Of a stretch of 48,822 nt of DNA, positions 1 to 7,048 are shown piece by piece (within the stretch, counting starts at the first letter, position 1; the number at the start of each line of letters is the position of its first letter). Origin of the DNA: Gammaproteobacteria bacterium (GTDB lineage: Bacteria > Pseudomonadota > Gammaproteobacteria > SZUA-229); contig WFMW01000003.1 in the NCBI GenBank assembly GCA_015488885.1, positions 1 through 48,822 on the forward strand, read 5' to 3'. The notes under the pieces are model-generated. The model was not told where the DNA came from. It saw only the letters and a program-made list of their open reading frames with translations, and did no database searches. Made by a program: the position numbers and the translations under genes.

Positions 1-45
1 CCTTTTTACGGATTTACTGCAGATCAAGGGTTCTACTCCCAGCTG

Positions 46-79
46 GCATAGCTGCATTGGGTGCATAGCTGCATTGGGG
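46..79. repeat. 17-bp tandem direct repeat, two copies
   Basis: The unit GCATAGCTGCATTGGGT occurs at 46-62 and again at 63-79 with one mismatch in the last base. It lies in non-coding sequence at the left edge, just before the transposase fragment. It is one of several short tandem duplications in this window. Confidence 0.85.
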
Positions 80-192
80 TCGAACCATGATAAGTGATTG
101 AATAAAAATAAAAAATACTTAAAATAGGCATGAGTTTCAGGCTTAAACCGCCTGTTTTAGGGGTAAAACTACCGCTTTAAGGAGAGAAGCCA

Positions 193-354
193 ATGCCACG
201 GCCACGCGCCAATCGACATTTTTTGCCCGGTCATATCTGGCACATCACCCACCGCTGCCATAAGCAGGAATTTTTGCTGAAGTTTGTGAAATACCGCCAG
301 TGCTGGTTGCGCTGGTTGTTTGAGGCAATGGTCCGACCCAGTAACTGTGGGTAA
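193..354 (+). pseudogene. Truncated REP-associated (Y1/IS200-like) transposase
   Basis: This is a 53-codon open frame beginning MPRPRANRHFLPGHIWHIT, preceded by a GGAGAG ribosome-binding sequence 6 bases upstream of the ATG. The first 40 or so residues match the start typical of REP-associated tyrosine transposases (a HITHRCH-like strand followed by EFLLKF and a WLRWLFEA-like helix). The family is usually over 200 residues long, and its HUH metal-binding motif and catalytic Tyr lie further downstream. Here the frame changes character after FEAM and stops at 352-354, so both are missing. It is a 5' remnant, probably non-functional. The family call rests on recognition of the N-terminus only. 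Confidence 0.6.
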
Positions 355-388
355 ATGTTAAAAGCCTTTCCATCAAACGGTTTTGCTA

Positions 389-408
389 TTATATCAAACT
401 TGATATAA
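389..408. promoter_or_regulatory. Inverted repeat, likely HigA-type operator/promoter
   Basis: Arms TTATATCAA (389-397) and TTGATATAA (400-408) form a perfect 9-bp palindrome with a 2-base spacer, ending 18 bases before the toxin start. A -35-like TTTGCT at 382 and an AT-rich -10-like stretch near 404-410 overlap it. In HigBA-type modules the XRE antitoxin normally represses its own promoter by binding such a palindrome; its use here is inferred. Confidence 0.55.
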
Positions 409-426
409 ATGAAATAATGGACTATT

Positions 427-750
427 ATGAAAAAAGTAATATTTGAAGGCAATACACTGGATGTGATTAGATATCTGCCAGAAGACGTAAGACAGCGAAG
501 TGGCTATGAAATTGATCGCATTCAGAGAAATCTTGAGCCTGTTGACTGGAAACCCTTCCCGGCTATCGGCCCAGGAGTGCGAGAAATTCGTATTAAAATT
601 AACGGCCAATATCGAATTATTTATATGACTAAATTTGAGAACAAAGTCCATGTATTGCATGTGTTTAAGAAAAAAACACAGAAAACTCGTCATACAGATA
701 TCAATATTGCAAAAAGTCGTTTTAATGATGTTATCAGGAGATATAAGTAA
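427..750 (+). CDS. higB: HigB/Gp49-like RelE-superfamily toxin
   Basis: This 107-residue basic protein has the layout of phage-Gp49/HigB-like toxins of the RelE/ParE superfamily: an N-terminal strand and helix (MKKVIFEGNTLDVIRYLPEDV), a central REIRIKINGQYRIIYM strand pair, and the late VLHVFKKKTQKT segment that carries the basic and aromatic residues used in ribosome-dependent mRNA cleavage. Family members cut mRNA at the ribosome and stop translation. The gene comes first and overlaps the XRE-type antitoxin gene by one base (TAATG), the usual order for HigBA and the reverse of RelBE. A palindrome at 389-408 precedes it. The RelE-type fold is a strong call; the exact subfamily name is less sure. 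Confidence 0.85.
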   Translation: MKKVIFEGNTLDVIRYLPEDVRQRSGYEIDRIQRNLEPVDWKPFPAIGPGVREIRIKINGQYRIIYMTKFENKVHVLHVFKKKTQKTRHTDINIAKSRFNDVIRRYK

Positions 751-1031
751 TGACTAGTGCTGAATATAAAAGTGTCTGGGATGCGATTGAAACGAATCCT
801 GTGCAGGCCGCCAATTTAAAAATACGTTCGCGATTAATGATTGAAATATCAGCCTATGTAAAATATGCCGGTTTAACACAGGCAGAGGCGGCAAAAAGAC
901 TAGGGACAACACAACCCAGATTAAACGATGTTCTAAAAGGTAAAATTGAAAAATGTACAGTTGACCGGCTGGTCAATATGCTGGCGGCAATCGGTTGCGA
1001 AGTTAGCATGAAAATTTCTCATGCCGCCTGA
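750..1031 (+). CDS. higA: XRE-family antitoxin (HigA-like)
   Basis: This 93-residue protein carries a helix-turn-helix of the XRE/Cro type at about residues 40-80 (GLTQAEAAKRLGTTQPRLND, then a recognition-helix region and a C-terminal helix VDRLVNMLAAIG). It should neutralise the upstream RelE-like toxin and repress the shared promoter through the palindrome at 389-408. The ATG overlaps the toxin stop by one base, so translation is probably coupled, which keeps antitoxin in step with toxin. Length and order match chromosomal HigBA modules. The next gene lies on the other strand 206 bases away. Confidence 0.85.
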   Translation: MTSAEYKSVWDAIETNPVQAANLKIRSRLMIEISAYVKYAGLTQAEAAKRLGTTQPRLNDVLKGKIEKCTVDRLVNMLAAIGCEVSMKISHAA

Positions 1032-1071
1032 TTATTTCGTATCAGGTATTTGCACGTTTTATTAATGCACA

Positions 1072-1088
1072 AATTTATAGGACCCCCA
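1072..1088. repeat. Left copy of a 17-bp direct repeat flanking the tacAT pair
   Basis: AATTTATAGGACCCCCA here matches AATTTATAAGGCCCCCA at 2113-2129 in 15 of 17 positions and in the same orientation. The two copies bracket the GNAT/DUF1778 toxin-antitoxin pair. They may mark the ends of an inserted segment; the repeat is short, so chance is possible. Confidence 0.4.
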
Positions 1089-1236
1089 GTGCGCTGAGAA
1101 TAAGTTGCACTTGAAGCAACATCGTTTTACCAGTGTACGGTTCGTTGCGTTTGCCGCGCCTATCTGTGTGGGGTGGATAATGCAACAGGACAGAATCTCG
1201 ACCACCGTAAATGGTGGCTGGTATCGCGTATTCGGG

Positions 1237-1731
1237 TTAAAACTGTTGCCTTGCATCCTTGAGGGTAATCATTAAAACCATCGGATCTAATGGAGACTCT
1301 ATAAAACCACATTGACGATAAAATTTATGCGCAGCTTCCGATGGTGCGTGAACCAACAGGGCTTTAATACCGGCCTGTTTAGAAACACCCAATGTGCGCA
1401 GGATGGCATCGCGGAGTAGTCCACGACCAAGACCTGCAGACTGCAGCTTTTTGCTGACAGCCAATCTGCCTGGTATCATCACAGGAACAGGTTCAGGCAT
1501 ATTGCGCCGAACCTTACTGGGCGCGTGTTGATGCATCACGCTCCCAGTAGCCAGCGCGTAGTACCCGACGACTTTCTTATCCTGGCAGACAACAAAGGTA
1601 CGTGAAGCACCGGAGCCCTCATTCTTCAATGCTCGTTTCTTTAACCAATCATTGAGCACCGGCTCACCACAATCAAATTCATCTGTCACATGCGTTGCCA
1701 ACAATGGTGTTGGTGCAGAAAGATCTGCCAT
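1237..1731 (-). CDS. tacT: GNAT-family acetyltransferase toxin (TacT-like)
   Basis: The product is a 164-residue GNAT acetyltransferase of the toxin type (TacT/AtaT/KacT group). The start PTPLLATHVTDEFDCGEPVLNDWLKKRAL is the family signature, as are YYALATGSV, the acetyl-CoA binding segment VSKKLQSAGLGRGLLRDAI (about residues 92-110) and the late KFYRQCGFI motif with its conserved Tyr. These toxins acetylate the amino group of charged tRNAs and block translation. The gene follows the DUF1778 antitoxin gene by four bases, which is the standard order. Both genes read leftward, away from the PEP-CTERM gene. Nothing suggests truncation. Confidence 0.9.
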   Translation of the reverse strand: MADLSAPTPLLATHVTDEFDCGEPVLNDWLKKRALKNEGSGASRTFVVCQDKKVVGYYALATGSVMHQHAPSKVRRNMPEPVPVMIPGRLAVSKKLQSAGLGRGLLRDAILRTLGVSKQAGIKALLVHAPSEAAHKFYRQCGFIESPLDPMVLMITLKDARQQF

Positions 1732-1735
1732 CGGT

Positions 1736-2014
1736 CTAATTGTCCCATGGTGACTTTTGATTTAGCAAATAATGTAACTTCTTATTGTCAGCGACAGGGG
1801 CATCTAGTTGCGCCTGGAAGGCACTAAACGTCTCATCATCGACCAGAAATAGTCGTTGATCCAGCAATATATTCTCTGCTGCCTGGCAGGCCGCTTCTAG
1901 CATAAAGTCTGAACGTGTTTTGTTCAGGCTGGAAGCGGCTTTATCAATTAAAGCCCGCTGACCTTCCAGTGCGCGGATATTAATGGGTGCTATTTTATTT
2001 TGTGAGGTAGACAT
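1736..2014 (-). CDS. tacA: DUF1778 ribbon-helix-helix antitoxin (TacA-like)
   Basis: This 92-residue protein has the DUF1778 layout: an N-terminal strand (PINIRALEGQRALIDKAASSLNKTRSDFMLEAA, about residues 11-43) forming the ribbon-helix-helix DNA-binding part, then a toxin-wrapping C-terminus rich in the pattern LDQRLFLVDDETFSAFQAQLD. Such proteins bind the GNAT toxin and repress the operon. It is the first gene of the pair, read leftward. TATAC/GTATA inverted elements lie just upstream at 2044-2074. Confidence 0.9.
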   Translation of the reverse strand: MSTSQNKIAPINIRALEGQRALIDKAASSLNKTRSDFMLEAACQAAENILLDQRLFLVDDETFSAFQAQLDAPVADNKKLHYLLNQKSPWDN

Positions 2015-2043
2015 AATGGTGCCTTCTATTTTTCGTCAATACT

Positions 2044-2074
2044 GTATATCTATTAAATATACGACTTTGTATAT
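2044..2074 (-). promoter_or_regulatory. TATAC/GTATA inverted elements, likely TacA operator
   Basis: GTATAT (2044-2049), ATATAC (2057-2062) and GTATAT (2069-2074) alternate about one helical turn apart, 30-60 bases upstream of the antitoxin start. Ribbon-helix-helix antitoxins usually bind short repeated half-sites of this kind over their own promoter. The assignment is inferred from position and symmetry. Confidence 0.4.
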
Positions 2075-2112
2075 GTATCGTCTATAAATATTGCTTGTTT
2101 AACCGTAAAATG

Positions 2113-2129
2113 AATTTATAAGGCCCCCA
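2113..2129. repeat. Right copy of a 17-bp direct repeat flanking tacAT
   Basis: This is the partner of 1072-1088 (15 of 17 identical), lying 99 bases beyond the start of the antitoxin gene. Confidence 0.4.
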
Positions 2130-2143
2130 TAAACTTGCTCATA

Positions 2144-2231
2144 CGTTTGCAGGCGGATCTAATGAAATCTGCCGAGCTTATGCCAAACGTTATCACGAAA
2201 CTAATAAGGTCATAAAACTAATAGGGTCTTA
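2144..2231. repeat. Imperfect hairpin followed by a 17-bp tandem repeat
   Basis: In the tacA to PEP-CTERM gap, CGTTTG (2144-2149) pairs with CAAACG (2184-2189), and inside it GGCGGAT (2152-2158) pairs with ATCTGCC (2167-2173) with one mismatch. Directly after, AAACTAATAAGGTCATA (2198-2214) is repeated at 2215-2231 with two mismatches. No U-run follows on the minus strand, so a terminator for the PEP-CTERM gene is possible but weak. Confidence 0.4.
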
Positions 2232-2311
2232 TTTATCCAGGAGGTGTTCATCGTTGCATACCTTCCCTGGTTTTTGCAGTAGCGGCAGGGTTGGGTATTT
2301 TATAGCCGAAT

Positions 2312-3025
2312 CTATGATGATTTATATTGCCTTCGGCCCGTGGTAACCAGGCCTATCAAGCCGATTGACAACAGTGCCAGTATGCCTGGTTCGGGTACTG
2401 TTTCGTATTGAATTGCGCTGATATAGAATTGTTCACCAATAAGATTAGGTGATTGACCGTTAAAATATGAGATATTAAAGGAATTATTTCTGCTAACACT
2501 TGTATGTATATTATACAAAAAATCCGCGTTTCTTTTAGCGATGGCATCAGCAAGGGTGCCATTGCCACTACTGCGTGAGGCATCAAAGTTGCTGGCACTG
2601 AACGTATAATTAACGCCGTCAATATTTATTGTATTGCCTACAAGGCTGTAGTCAGAATCATGATTGTTATTAAACCAGATACCAGTAATCATGATATTGC
2701 TATCCCATTTCATATGAACCGATTCACCAGTCGCTACATTATCATCACTCGAAGGGTTGCACTGGTTGTTATTATTGATATCCATACAGGAACCTAAACC
2801 GCCATTGGCTACGCTTGCTCCATACTTCGAATCCATATAGGCATACTGATTTGGGTCATTATCTCTGGTAGATGAGGCGGTAATTTTCAGGCCCGGATAA
2901 TTGAGTGTGCTGTATCCTCTCTCATTAGAATTGGCGTCGGCTTTGAAGTCAATTAGTGTTGCATATGCCGAACCGGTTAGGGTAAACAGAAATGTAAAAA
3001 TAACAAATTTTTTAAGTTGTTTCAT
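2312..3025 (-). CDS. PEP-CTERM sorting-domain secreted protein
   Basis: This 237-residue exported protein has an N-terminal signal peptide (KKFVIFTFLFTLTGSAYA, cleavage after about residue 22). A Ser/Asn-rich, low-Cys body has little recognisable similarity to anything I know. At the C-terminus is a textbook PEP-CTERM tag: VPEPGILALLSIGLIGLVTT, then the basic tail GRRQYKSS. Exosortase recognises such tags, cleaves at or near the PEP motif and releases or anchors the protein at the cell surface together with exopolysaccharide. The exosortase gene is not in this window. A sigma-54 promoter lies 45-60 bases upstream (3070-3085), matching the known RpoN-dependence of many PEP-CTERM genes. The biological role of the body is unknown; biofilm or floc matrix is the usual guess. 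Confidence 0.88.
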   Translation of the reverse strand: MKQLKKFVIFTFLFTLTGSAYATLIDFKADANSNERGYSTLNYPGLKITASSTRDNDPNQYAYMDSKYGASVANGGLGSCMDINNNNQCNPSSDDNVATGESVHMKWDSNIMITGIWFNNNHDSDYSLVGNTINIDGVNYTFSASNFDASRSSGNGTLADAIAKRNADFLYNIHTSVSRNNSFNISYFNGQSPNLIGEQFYISAIQYETVPEPGILALLSIGLIGLVTTGRRQYKSS

Positions 3026-3069
3026 GATGTCGAGTCTTCATAAATTAATGTAATGATATATTGGTTGTA

Positions 3070-3085
3070 TGCAATCCATGTGCCA
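3070..3085 (-). promoter_or_regulatory. Sigma-54 (-24/-12) promoter of the PEP-CTERM gene
   Basis: Read on the minus strand the sequence is TGGCACATGGATTGCA. The consensus TGGCACG-N4-TTGCW is matched at every fixed position except the base after TGGCAC. GG and GC are exactly 10 bases apart. The predicted start of transcription gives an untranslated leader of roughly 30 bases before the ATG at 3025. PEP-CTERM systems often carry the PrsK/PrsR two-component pair, whose regulator acts with sigma-54, so this fits. Confidence 0.8.
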
Positions 3086-3187
3086 TTCTTTTTAGCGGCA
3101 TAATATAACTATAAAAAACAATGGCTTATGATATTATTCAATATTGAGTAATTATAAATTTTTCCTGAACTGTAAAAATCTATGACA

Positions 3188-3224
3188 CTGAATCATTGCT
3201 TAATGCAAGTAGTCATTCATTCAG
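3188..3224. promoter_or_regulatory. Nested inverted repeat, candidate activator site for the sigma-54 promoter
   Basis: CTGAAT (3188-3193) and ATTCAG (3219-3224) enclose TTGC (3196-3199) and GCAA (3205-3208). The element lies about 105-140 bases upstream of the -24/-12 site, the distance usual for an enhancer-binding protein. No known consensus was matched. The remaining bases between the PEP-CTERM gene and 3380 show no gene. Confidence 0.3.
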
Positions 3225-3379
3225 GATATGCGTATGGAGCTGATAAATGTATAACTATCAACAACTTATTATGTGGCGATGACTTACCCGGCTTGATGTA
3301 AAAAGCGTAATAAATATCGACATTTTTCATCAATCTGATACGCTACGAGATTACTGCTGATGCTTTGTTAAAATTCATT

Positions 3380-3423
3380 CCGGCTTTCAGCCGTAACACG
3401 AAGCCACCGTCTTTAGTCGGTGG
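3380..3423. repeat. Two adjacent hairpins at the 3' end of the glycosyltransferase gene
   Basis: CGGCT-TTC-AGCCG (3381-3393) and CCACCG (3404-3409) pairing with CGGTGG (3418-3423) are separated by 10 bases. The stop codon of the leftward glycosyltransferase gene sits in the loop of the second hairpin. There is no U-run on either strand. On the plus strand the arrangement resembles the 3' ends of IS200/IS605 elements and their associated RNAs, but no tnpA or tnpB coding remains are visible beside it. A plain transcription end for the glycosyltransferase gene is the simpler reading. Confidence 0.45.
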
Positions 3424-4570
3424 AGTATTCATTGCTGGTGGAAATTTTAACCAGCTGATTGTACAGTCGCTGGTAATTTTCTGCCGTTTGCCGGGAAGAG
3501 TAATGTTGCTTGACTCGATCAAAGGCATGCTGCGTTAGTTTCTGATGTTGTTTCGGGTGAGTAATCAGTTGCTGGATTGCTTCAGCAAATGTTTCCGGTT
3601 GATGTTCATGTATCAATATCCCGCATTTCCCCTGATCCAGTAAATGCGGAATGCCGCCCACTGCATGGGCAATAATGGCTGTTTTCAGATACATGGCTTC
3701 GAGCAGGATCATCGGCAGGCCTTCGTGGTCGGATGTCATCAGCAGTATATCCAGTGTCTGTAAAGCGGTAGCCATATCATCACAATGACCTTCAAAGTGG
3801 ATGTAATCGTCTGCCGATGCTGCGGTTACCTGTTGCTGCAGGGAATTTGACAATGGGCCATCGCCATAGATATAAAAATCAACCGATAATTCCGGGTGTT
3901 GTTGTTTGAGACAAACTGCGGCCTGAATAAACAGGTCCACACGCTTAACCGGTGCCAGTCTGCCGGCAATGCCTACGCGGTAATGTCGTTTGCCAGTTTC
4001 GTTGTTTGCTGATGTTGTCGCTGGCAAGGTGTCGGTATCAATACCATTTTCAATGGTTTTAATATGACTTTCCGGATATTTTCTGGCCAGTTTTTCTGCC
4101 AGATCCGCAGCAACAGCAATGATATAACGCTGGTAATAACGGCCACAAAGCCAGTCCAGAAAAAAGATAATATGTTTATGTAATTTGTACACTGCGGCGG
4201 GGTGTTCGGCGGCACCATGTTGTGTGCGCAGGGAAGGGATATGTCCACATCGCCAGGCAGCTATACTACCAAGGATATTTTCTTTTAGCCGGTGCGTATG
4301 GATAATGTCAGGTTGTATTGCACGCACGGTTTTTATCATCTGCCTGAGGATTTGTGCACTGTTTAAGCTTGCCTCGTCGATAACTGTTACATCAATACCT
4401 GTATCACGTAGCTTTTGTTCTAATTTTCCATGGTTGAGTAAGAGAATATGGACTATAGTTCCTGTATGTTTCCTGAGCGCACTGGCAAGCGTATAGAGCT
4501 GTACTTCAGCGCCTGCCCAGAGATCGCCGGAAGCAATATGTAATACCTTGACGGGGTGATTTTTATCCAT
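3413..4570 (-). CDS. GT4-family glycosyltransferase
   Basis: This 385-residue retaining glycosyltransferase has a GT-B fold. The N-terminal Rossmann half has the GAEVQLYTLA acceptor loop at about residues 20-29, and the C-terminal half has GRLAPVKR (203-210, donor phosphate binding) and the E-x7-E motif at Glu283 and Glu291 within HEGLPMILLEAM. It should move a sugar from a nucleotide donor to a lipid-linked or growing polysaccharide on the inner face of the membrane. It has no signal peptide or membrane segment. It is divergent from the GT2 gene at 4702, and the 131 bases between carry a 13-bp tandem duplication. Neighbouring GT2 and DegT genes suggest a small exopolysaccharide or surface-glycan locus. 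The donor and acceptor cannot be read from sequence. Confidence 0.9.
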   Translation of the reverse strand: MDKNHPVKVLHIASGDLWAGAEVQLYTLASALRKHTGTIVHILLLNHGKLEQKLRDTGIDVTVIDEASLNSAQILRQMIKTVRAIQPDIIHTHRLKENILGSIAAWRCGHIPSLRTQHGAAEHPAAVYKLHKHIIFFLDWLCGRYYQRYIIAVAADLAEKLARKYPESHIKTIENGIDTDTLPATTSANNETGKRHYRVGIAGRLAPVKRVDLFIQAAVCLKQQHPELSVDFYIYGDGPLSNSLQQQVTAASADDYIHFEGHCDDMATALQTLDILLMTSDHEGLPMILLEAMYLKTAIIAHAVGGIPHLLDQGKCGILIHEHQPETFAEAIQQLITHPKQHQKLTQHAFDRVKQHYSSRQTAENYQRLYNQLVKISTSNEYSTD

Positions 4571-4621
4571 AATGACTTATTTGTCGTCTCGTATTTGAGA
4601 GTATATGTAATACCATTCTGC

Positions 4622-4647
4622 TATATTAGCTGTGTATATTAGCTGTA
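4622..4647. repeat. 13-bp tandem duplication in a divergent promoter region
   Basis: TATATTAGCTGTG (4622-4634) is followed directly by TATATTAGCTGTA (4635-4647). It lies between the divergently read glycosyltransferase genes, where it could alter promoter spacing or give two copies of a binding site. Confidence 0.8.
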
Positions 4648-4701
4648 ATATAGTGGGCAGATTTTTATTTATTTTAGTTGAACCGACCAAAGGTTGCATT
4701 G

Positions 4702-5841
4702 ATGACAGTACTCTTTTTTCTACTTGGTGTGTTGTGCATCTACAGCTATTTTCTGTATCCGCTCATTTTACAGCTTATTCCCTCACGTCAGTTTGATTTT
4801 GCGGGTTCCCCGCCTGCGGATGATGAATGGCCGATGCTCAGTTTAATTATCACTGTCCATAATGAAGCGGCACGTATCCGGGAAAAGCTGGAGAACACGC
4901 TACTTATTGATTATCCGGCGGTATCACTGGAAATCATTATTGCTTCCGATTTTTCCACGGATGCCACCGAAGATATTGTGCAAGCCTACGCGGATAAAGG
5001 AGTGAAGCTGGTACGTGCGGATGAGCGTAAAGGTAAGGAATATGCCCAGCTGTGCGGGATTCGTGCCTCATATGGCGACATACTGGTATTTTCTGATGTG
5101 GCTACCATGATACCGGCTGATGCACTGAAACATCTTGCCTTGCGCTTTGCCGATAATCGCATTGGTGCTATCTCAAGTGAAGACCGTTTTTTGAGCCAGG
5201 ATGGCAGTATTGTTGGTGAGGGGGCTTATGTGAAATATGAGATGTGGCTGCGTCGGCAGGAGTCGGTTCGTGCCGGGCTGGTGGGATTAAGTGGGTCGTT
5301 TTTTGCAGCACGTCGTCAGGTTTGTGAACACTGGGATATCTATTGTCCCAGTGATTTTAATACTGCGCTGAATACAGCAAAATCGGGGATGGTTGCCATT
5401 ACCTGTCCGGATGTCATTGGTGAGTACCGGGATGTTCAGGATGCTTCACTGGAATACAGCCGTAAAATGCGTACTGTGATTCGGGGCATTACGGCTATCG
5501 CACGCCACCCCGAAGTATTGAATCCGGTTCGCATGGGATTGTTCGCCTTTCAGGTGTGGAGCCATAAGATTATGCGCTGGGGGGTGCCGTGGTTTATGCT
5601 GGGTTTTGCTGTCGTTACATTATGGTTGCAGGGGAAAGGGGTGATCTATTCGCTGGCGCTGTATGCACAACTGCTTTTTTACACGCTGGCACTGGCTGGC
5701 TGGTTGATTGCCGGGTTGCGCAAAAACACCCTGATTAAAATTATTTTCTTTTTTGTGCAGACCAATATTGCATTGGCTCAGGCCACCTTACAGTTTCTTA
5801 TGGGGAAGCGTATGACGGTCTGGGTGCCATCAAAACGCTAG
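4702..5841 (+). CDS. GT2-family membrane glycosyltransferase
   Basis: This is a glycosyltransferase of family 2 (GT-A fold), 379 residues from the ATG at 4702. That start is preferred because AAAGG lies about 8 bases upstream; a TTG at 4678 would add 8 residues but has no ribosome-binding site. A first membrane segment (residues 2-22) is followed by the catalytic domain: LSLIITVHNEAARI, a DFSTDATEDI loop near residue 83-92, and the metal-binding region VFSDVATM. Three hydrophobic segments close the C-terminus (about residues 275-365). Processive and lipid-linked GT2 enzymes of exopolysaccharide synthesis have this layout. The gene ends 6 bases before the DegT-family gene, so they are likely co-transcribed. 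Substrate is unknown. Confidence 0.88.
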   Translation: MTVLFFLLGVLCIYSYFLYPLILQLIPSRQFDFAGSPPADDEWPMLSLIITVHNEAARIREKLENTLLIDYPAVSLEIIIASDFSTDATEDIVQAYADKGVKLVRADERKGKEYAQLCGIRASYGDILVFSDVATMIPADALKHLALRFADNRIGAISSEDRFLSQDGSIVGEGAYVKYEMWLRRQESVRAGLVGLSGSFFAARRQVCEHWDIYCPSDFNTALNTAKSGMVAITCPDVIGEYRDVQDASLEYSRKMRTVIRGITAIARHPEVLNPVRMGLFAFQVWSHKIMRWGVPWFMLGFAVVTLWLQGKGVIYSLALYAQLLFYTLALAGWLIAGLRKNTLIKIIFFFVQTNIALAQATLQFLMGKRMTVWVPSKR

Positions 5842-5847
5842 GATTCA

Positions 5848-7041
5848 ATGTTTTATCAACTGCCGCCGGTAGGTAATCCGGTTCAACTCTATTCCCGGGA
5901 TAAAACCCCGCTGAATCGTGCCGCCAGTAATTTTCCGGCCGTTTTTCTTCACTGGGATATCCAGTTTTATGATTCGGGCACGTCGGCACTGGCCGCCGCC
6001 ATGATTGCGGCCAGAACAAAAAAATTCGGTACCGGTTATGCCGGGGATGCCGAGGTGATTATACCGGCTTATGGTTGCCCTGATCTGATCGCGGCTGCTG
6101 TGTATGCGGGGTTGAAGCCGGTGCTGGTCGATCTGCAAGCGTCACGTCCGTGGATGGATTTACAGGCGGTTGCTGATGCTGTTTCAGCAGCGACTGTGGC
6201 CATTATTGCGGTGGATTTATTTGGTATTCCCGAACGGCTGTCCCGGTTACGTCCGATTGCAGACAAGGCAGAAATCGTTCTTATTGAAGATAGTGCTCAG
6301 GGCTTTCCGGCGCAAGCCATGACCCGGCATGGTGAGGCATACTGGCAGGGAGATCTGGTGGTATTGAGTTTTGGGCGTGGCAAGCCGGTGAGTTTACTTG
6401 GCGGTGGTGCCGTATTGTCGCCGCAGGGAAATAATAGTATAAGTGCCTTATTACCTCAGTTGCCATCACCGAAAGACAATGCTATCCAGCGTTTACGTTA
6501 CCGCCTGAAAGCACAGTTGTATAATGTCATGCTTCATCCACGGCTGTACTGGTTGCCTGCTGCATTACCTTTTTTACATCTGGGGGAAACAGCCTATCAT
6601 CCCCTGTCGTCAATAGCGGGTCTGGACCGCTTGCGTAAAAAACTGTTGATGGCTAATATCCATGCCTATTATGGTTATGATGAACATGCTCTGGCGATAA
6701 ACCGGTACACACGTACAGCCTTGCAGGGTAATGAAAATATTATTAATCTGGCCGCGGTGTGTGAGCTGCCTGAAGCGCAGCGCCTGTTACGTTATCCACT
6801 GTTACTGCCCGCGTCTGAACGTGACCATGTGGTGCATTGCCTGAATCAGAACGGCAGAGGAGCATCCATTATGTATGCAGCAGCTATACCGGAAATACAC
6901 GGCCTGGAGCAGGTGCTTGATAAACAAAAACTGTTTCCCTGTGCGCGTGATTTTGCCGCCCGCCTGCTGACCTTGCCAATGCATGGCCTTGCCGCTGTGG
7001 ATGCAGTGGATGTTTTATCAGGGTGTTTACACAGTATTTAA
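5848..7041 (+). CDS. DegT/DnrJ/EryC1-family PLP-dependent aminotransferase
   Basis: This is a 397-residue fold-type I PLP enzyme of the sugar aminotransferase family. Visible motifs are YDSGTSALAAAM (phosphate binding, about 41-52), IIPAYGCPDLIAAAVYAGLKPVLVD (71-95), the VLIEDSAQGFPA motif with Asp148 and Gln151 that contacts the pyridine ring, and SFGRGKPVSLLGGGAV with Lys179 as the likely Schiff-base lysine. Classical members make amino sugars such as perosamine or QuiNAc4N for surface polysaccharides. The residues after position 200 are less typical, so substrate and even aminotransferase activity are inferred. It follows the GT2 gene by 6 bases. Confidence 0.82.
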   Translation: MFYQLPPVGNPVQLYSRDKTPLNRAASNFPAVFLHWDIQFYDSGTSALAAAMIAARTKKFGTGYAGDAEVIIPAYGCPDLIAAAVYAGLKPVLVDLQASRPWMDLQAVADAVSAATVAIIAVDLFGIPERLSRLRPIADKAEIVLIEDSAQGFPAQAMTRHGEAYWQGDLVVLSFGRGKPVSLLGGGAVLSPQGNNSISALLPQLPSPKDNAIQRLRYRLKAQLYNVMLHPRLYWLPAALPFLHLGETAYHPLSSIAGLDRLRKKLLMANIHAYYGYDEHALAINRYTRTALQGNENIINLAAVCELPEAQRLLRYPLLLPASERDHVVHCLNQNGRGASIMYAAAIPEIHGLEQVLDKQKLFPCARDFAARLLTLPMHGLAAVDAVDVLSGCLHSI

Positions 7042-7048
7042 ATTTGCA

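Noticed and set aside
28-60. T-arm-like GGTTCTACTCCC at the left edge suggesting a tRNA end
   Set aside because: The stem pairs for only three bases and no acceptor or CCA end follows; not enough to call a tRNA or remnant.
1062-1256. Open frame of 64 codons on the minus strand after tacT
   Set aside because: It overlaps the end of tacT, has no ribosome-binding site and no recognisable features; the region looks like non-coding sequence between two toxin-antitoxin pairs.
2113-2231. Possible integron attC site next to a toxin-antitoxin gene
   Set aside because: There is a stem-loop but the RYYYAAC and GTTRRRY ends with proper spacing are missing, and no integrase gene is present.
4678-4701. 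TTG start for the GT2 gene
   Set aside because: No ribosome-binding site lies before it, while AAAGG precedes the ATG at 4702 at a good distance.
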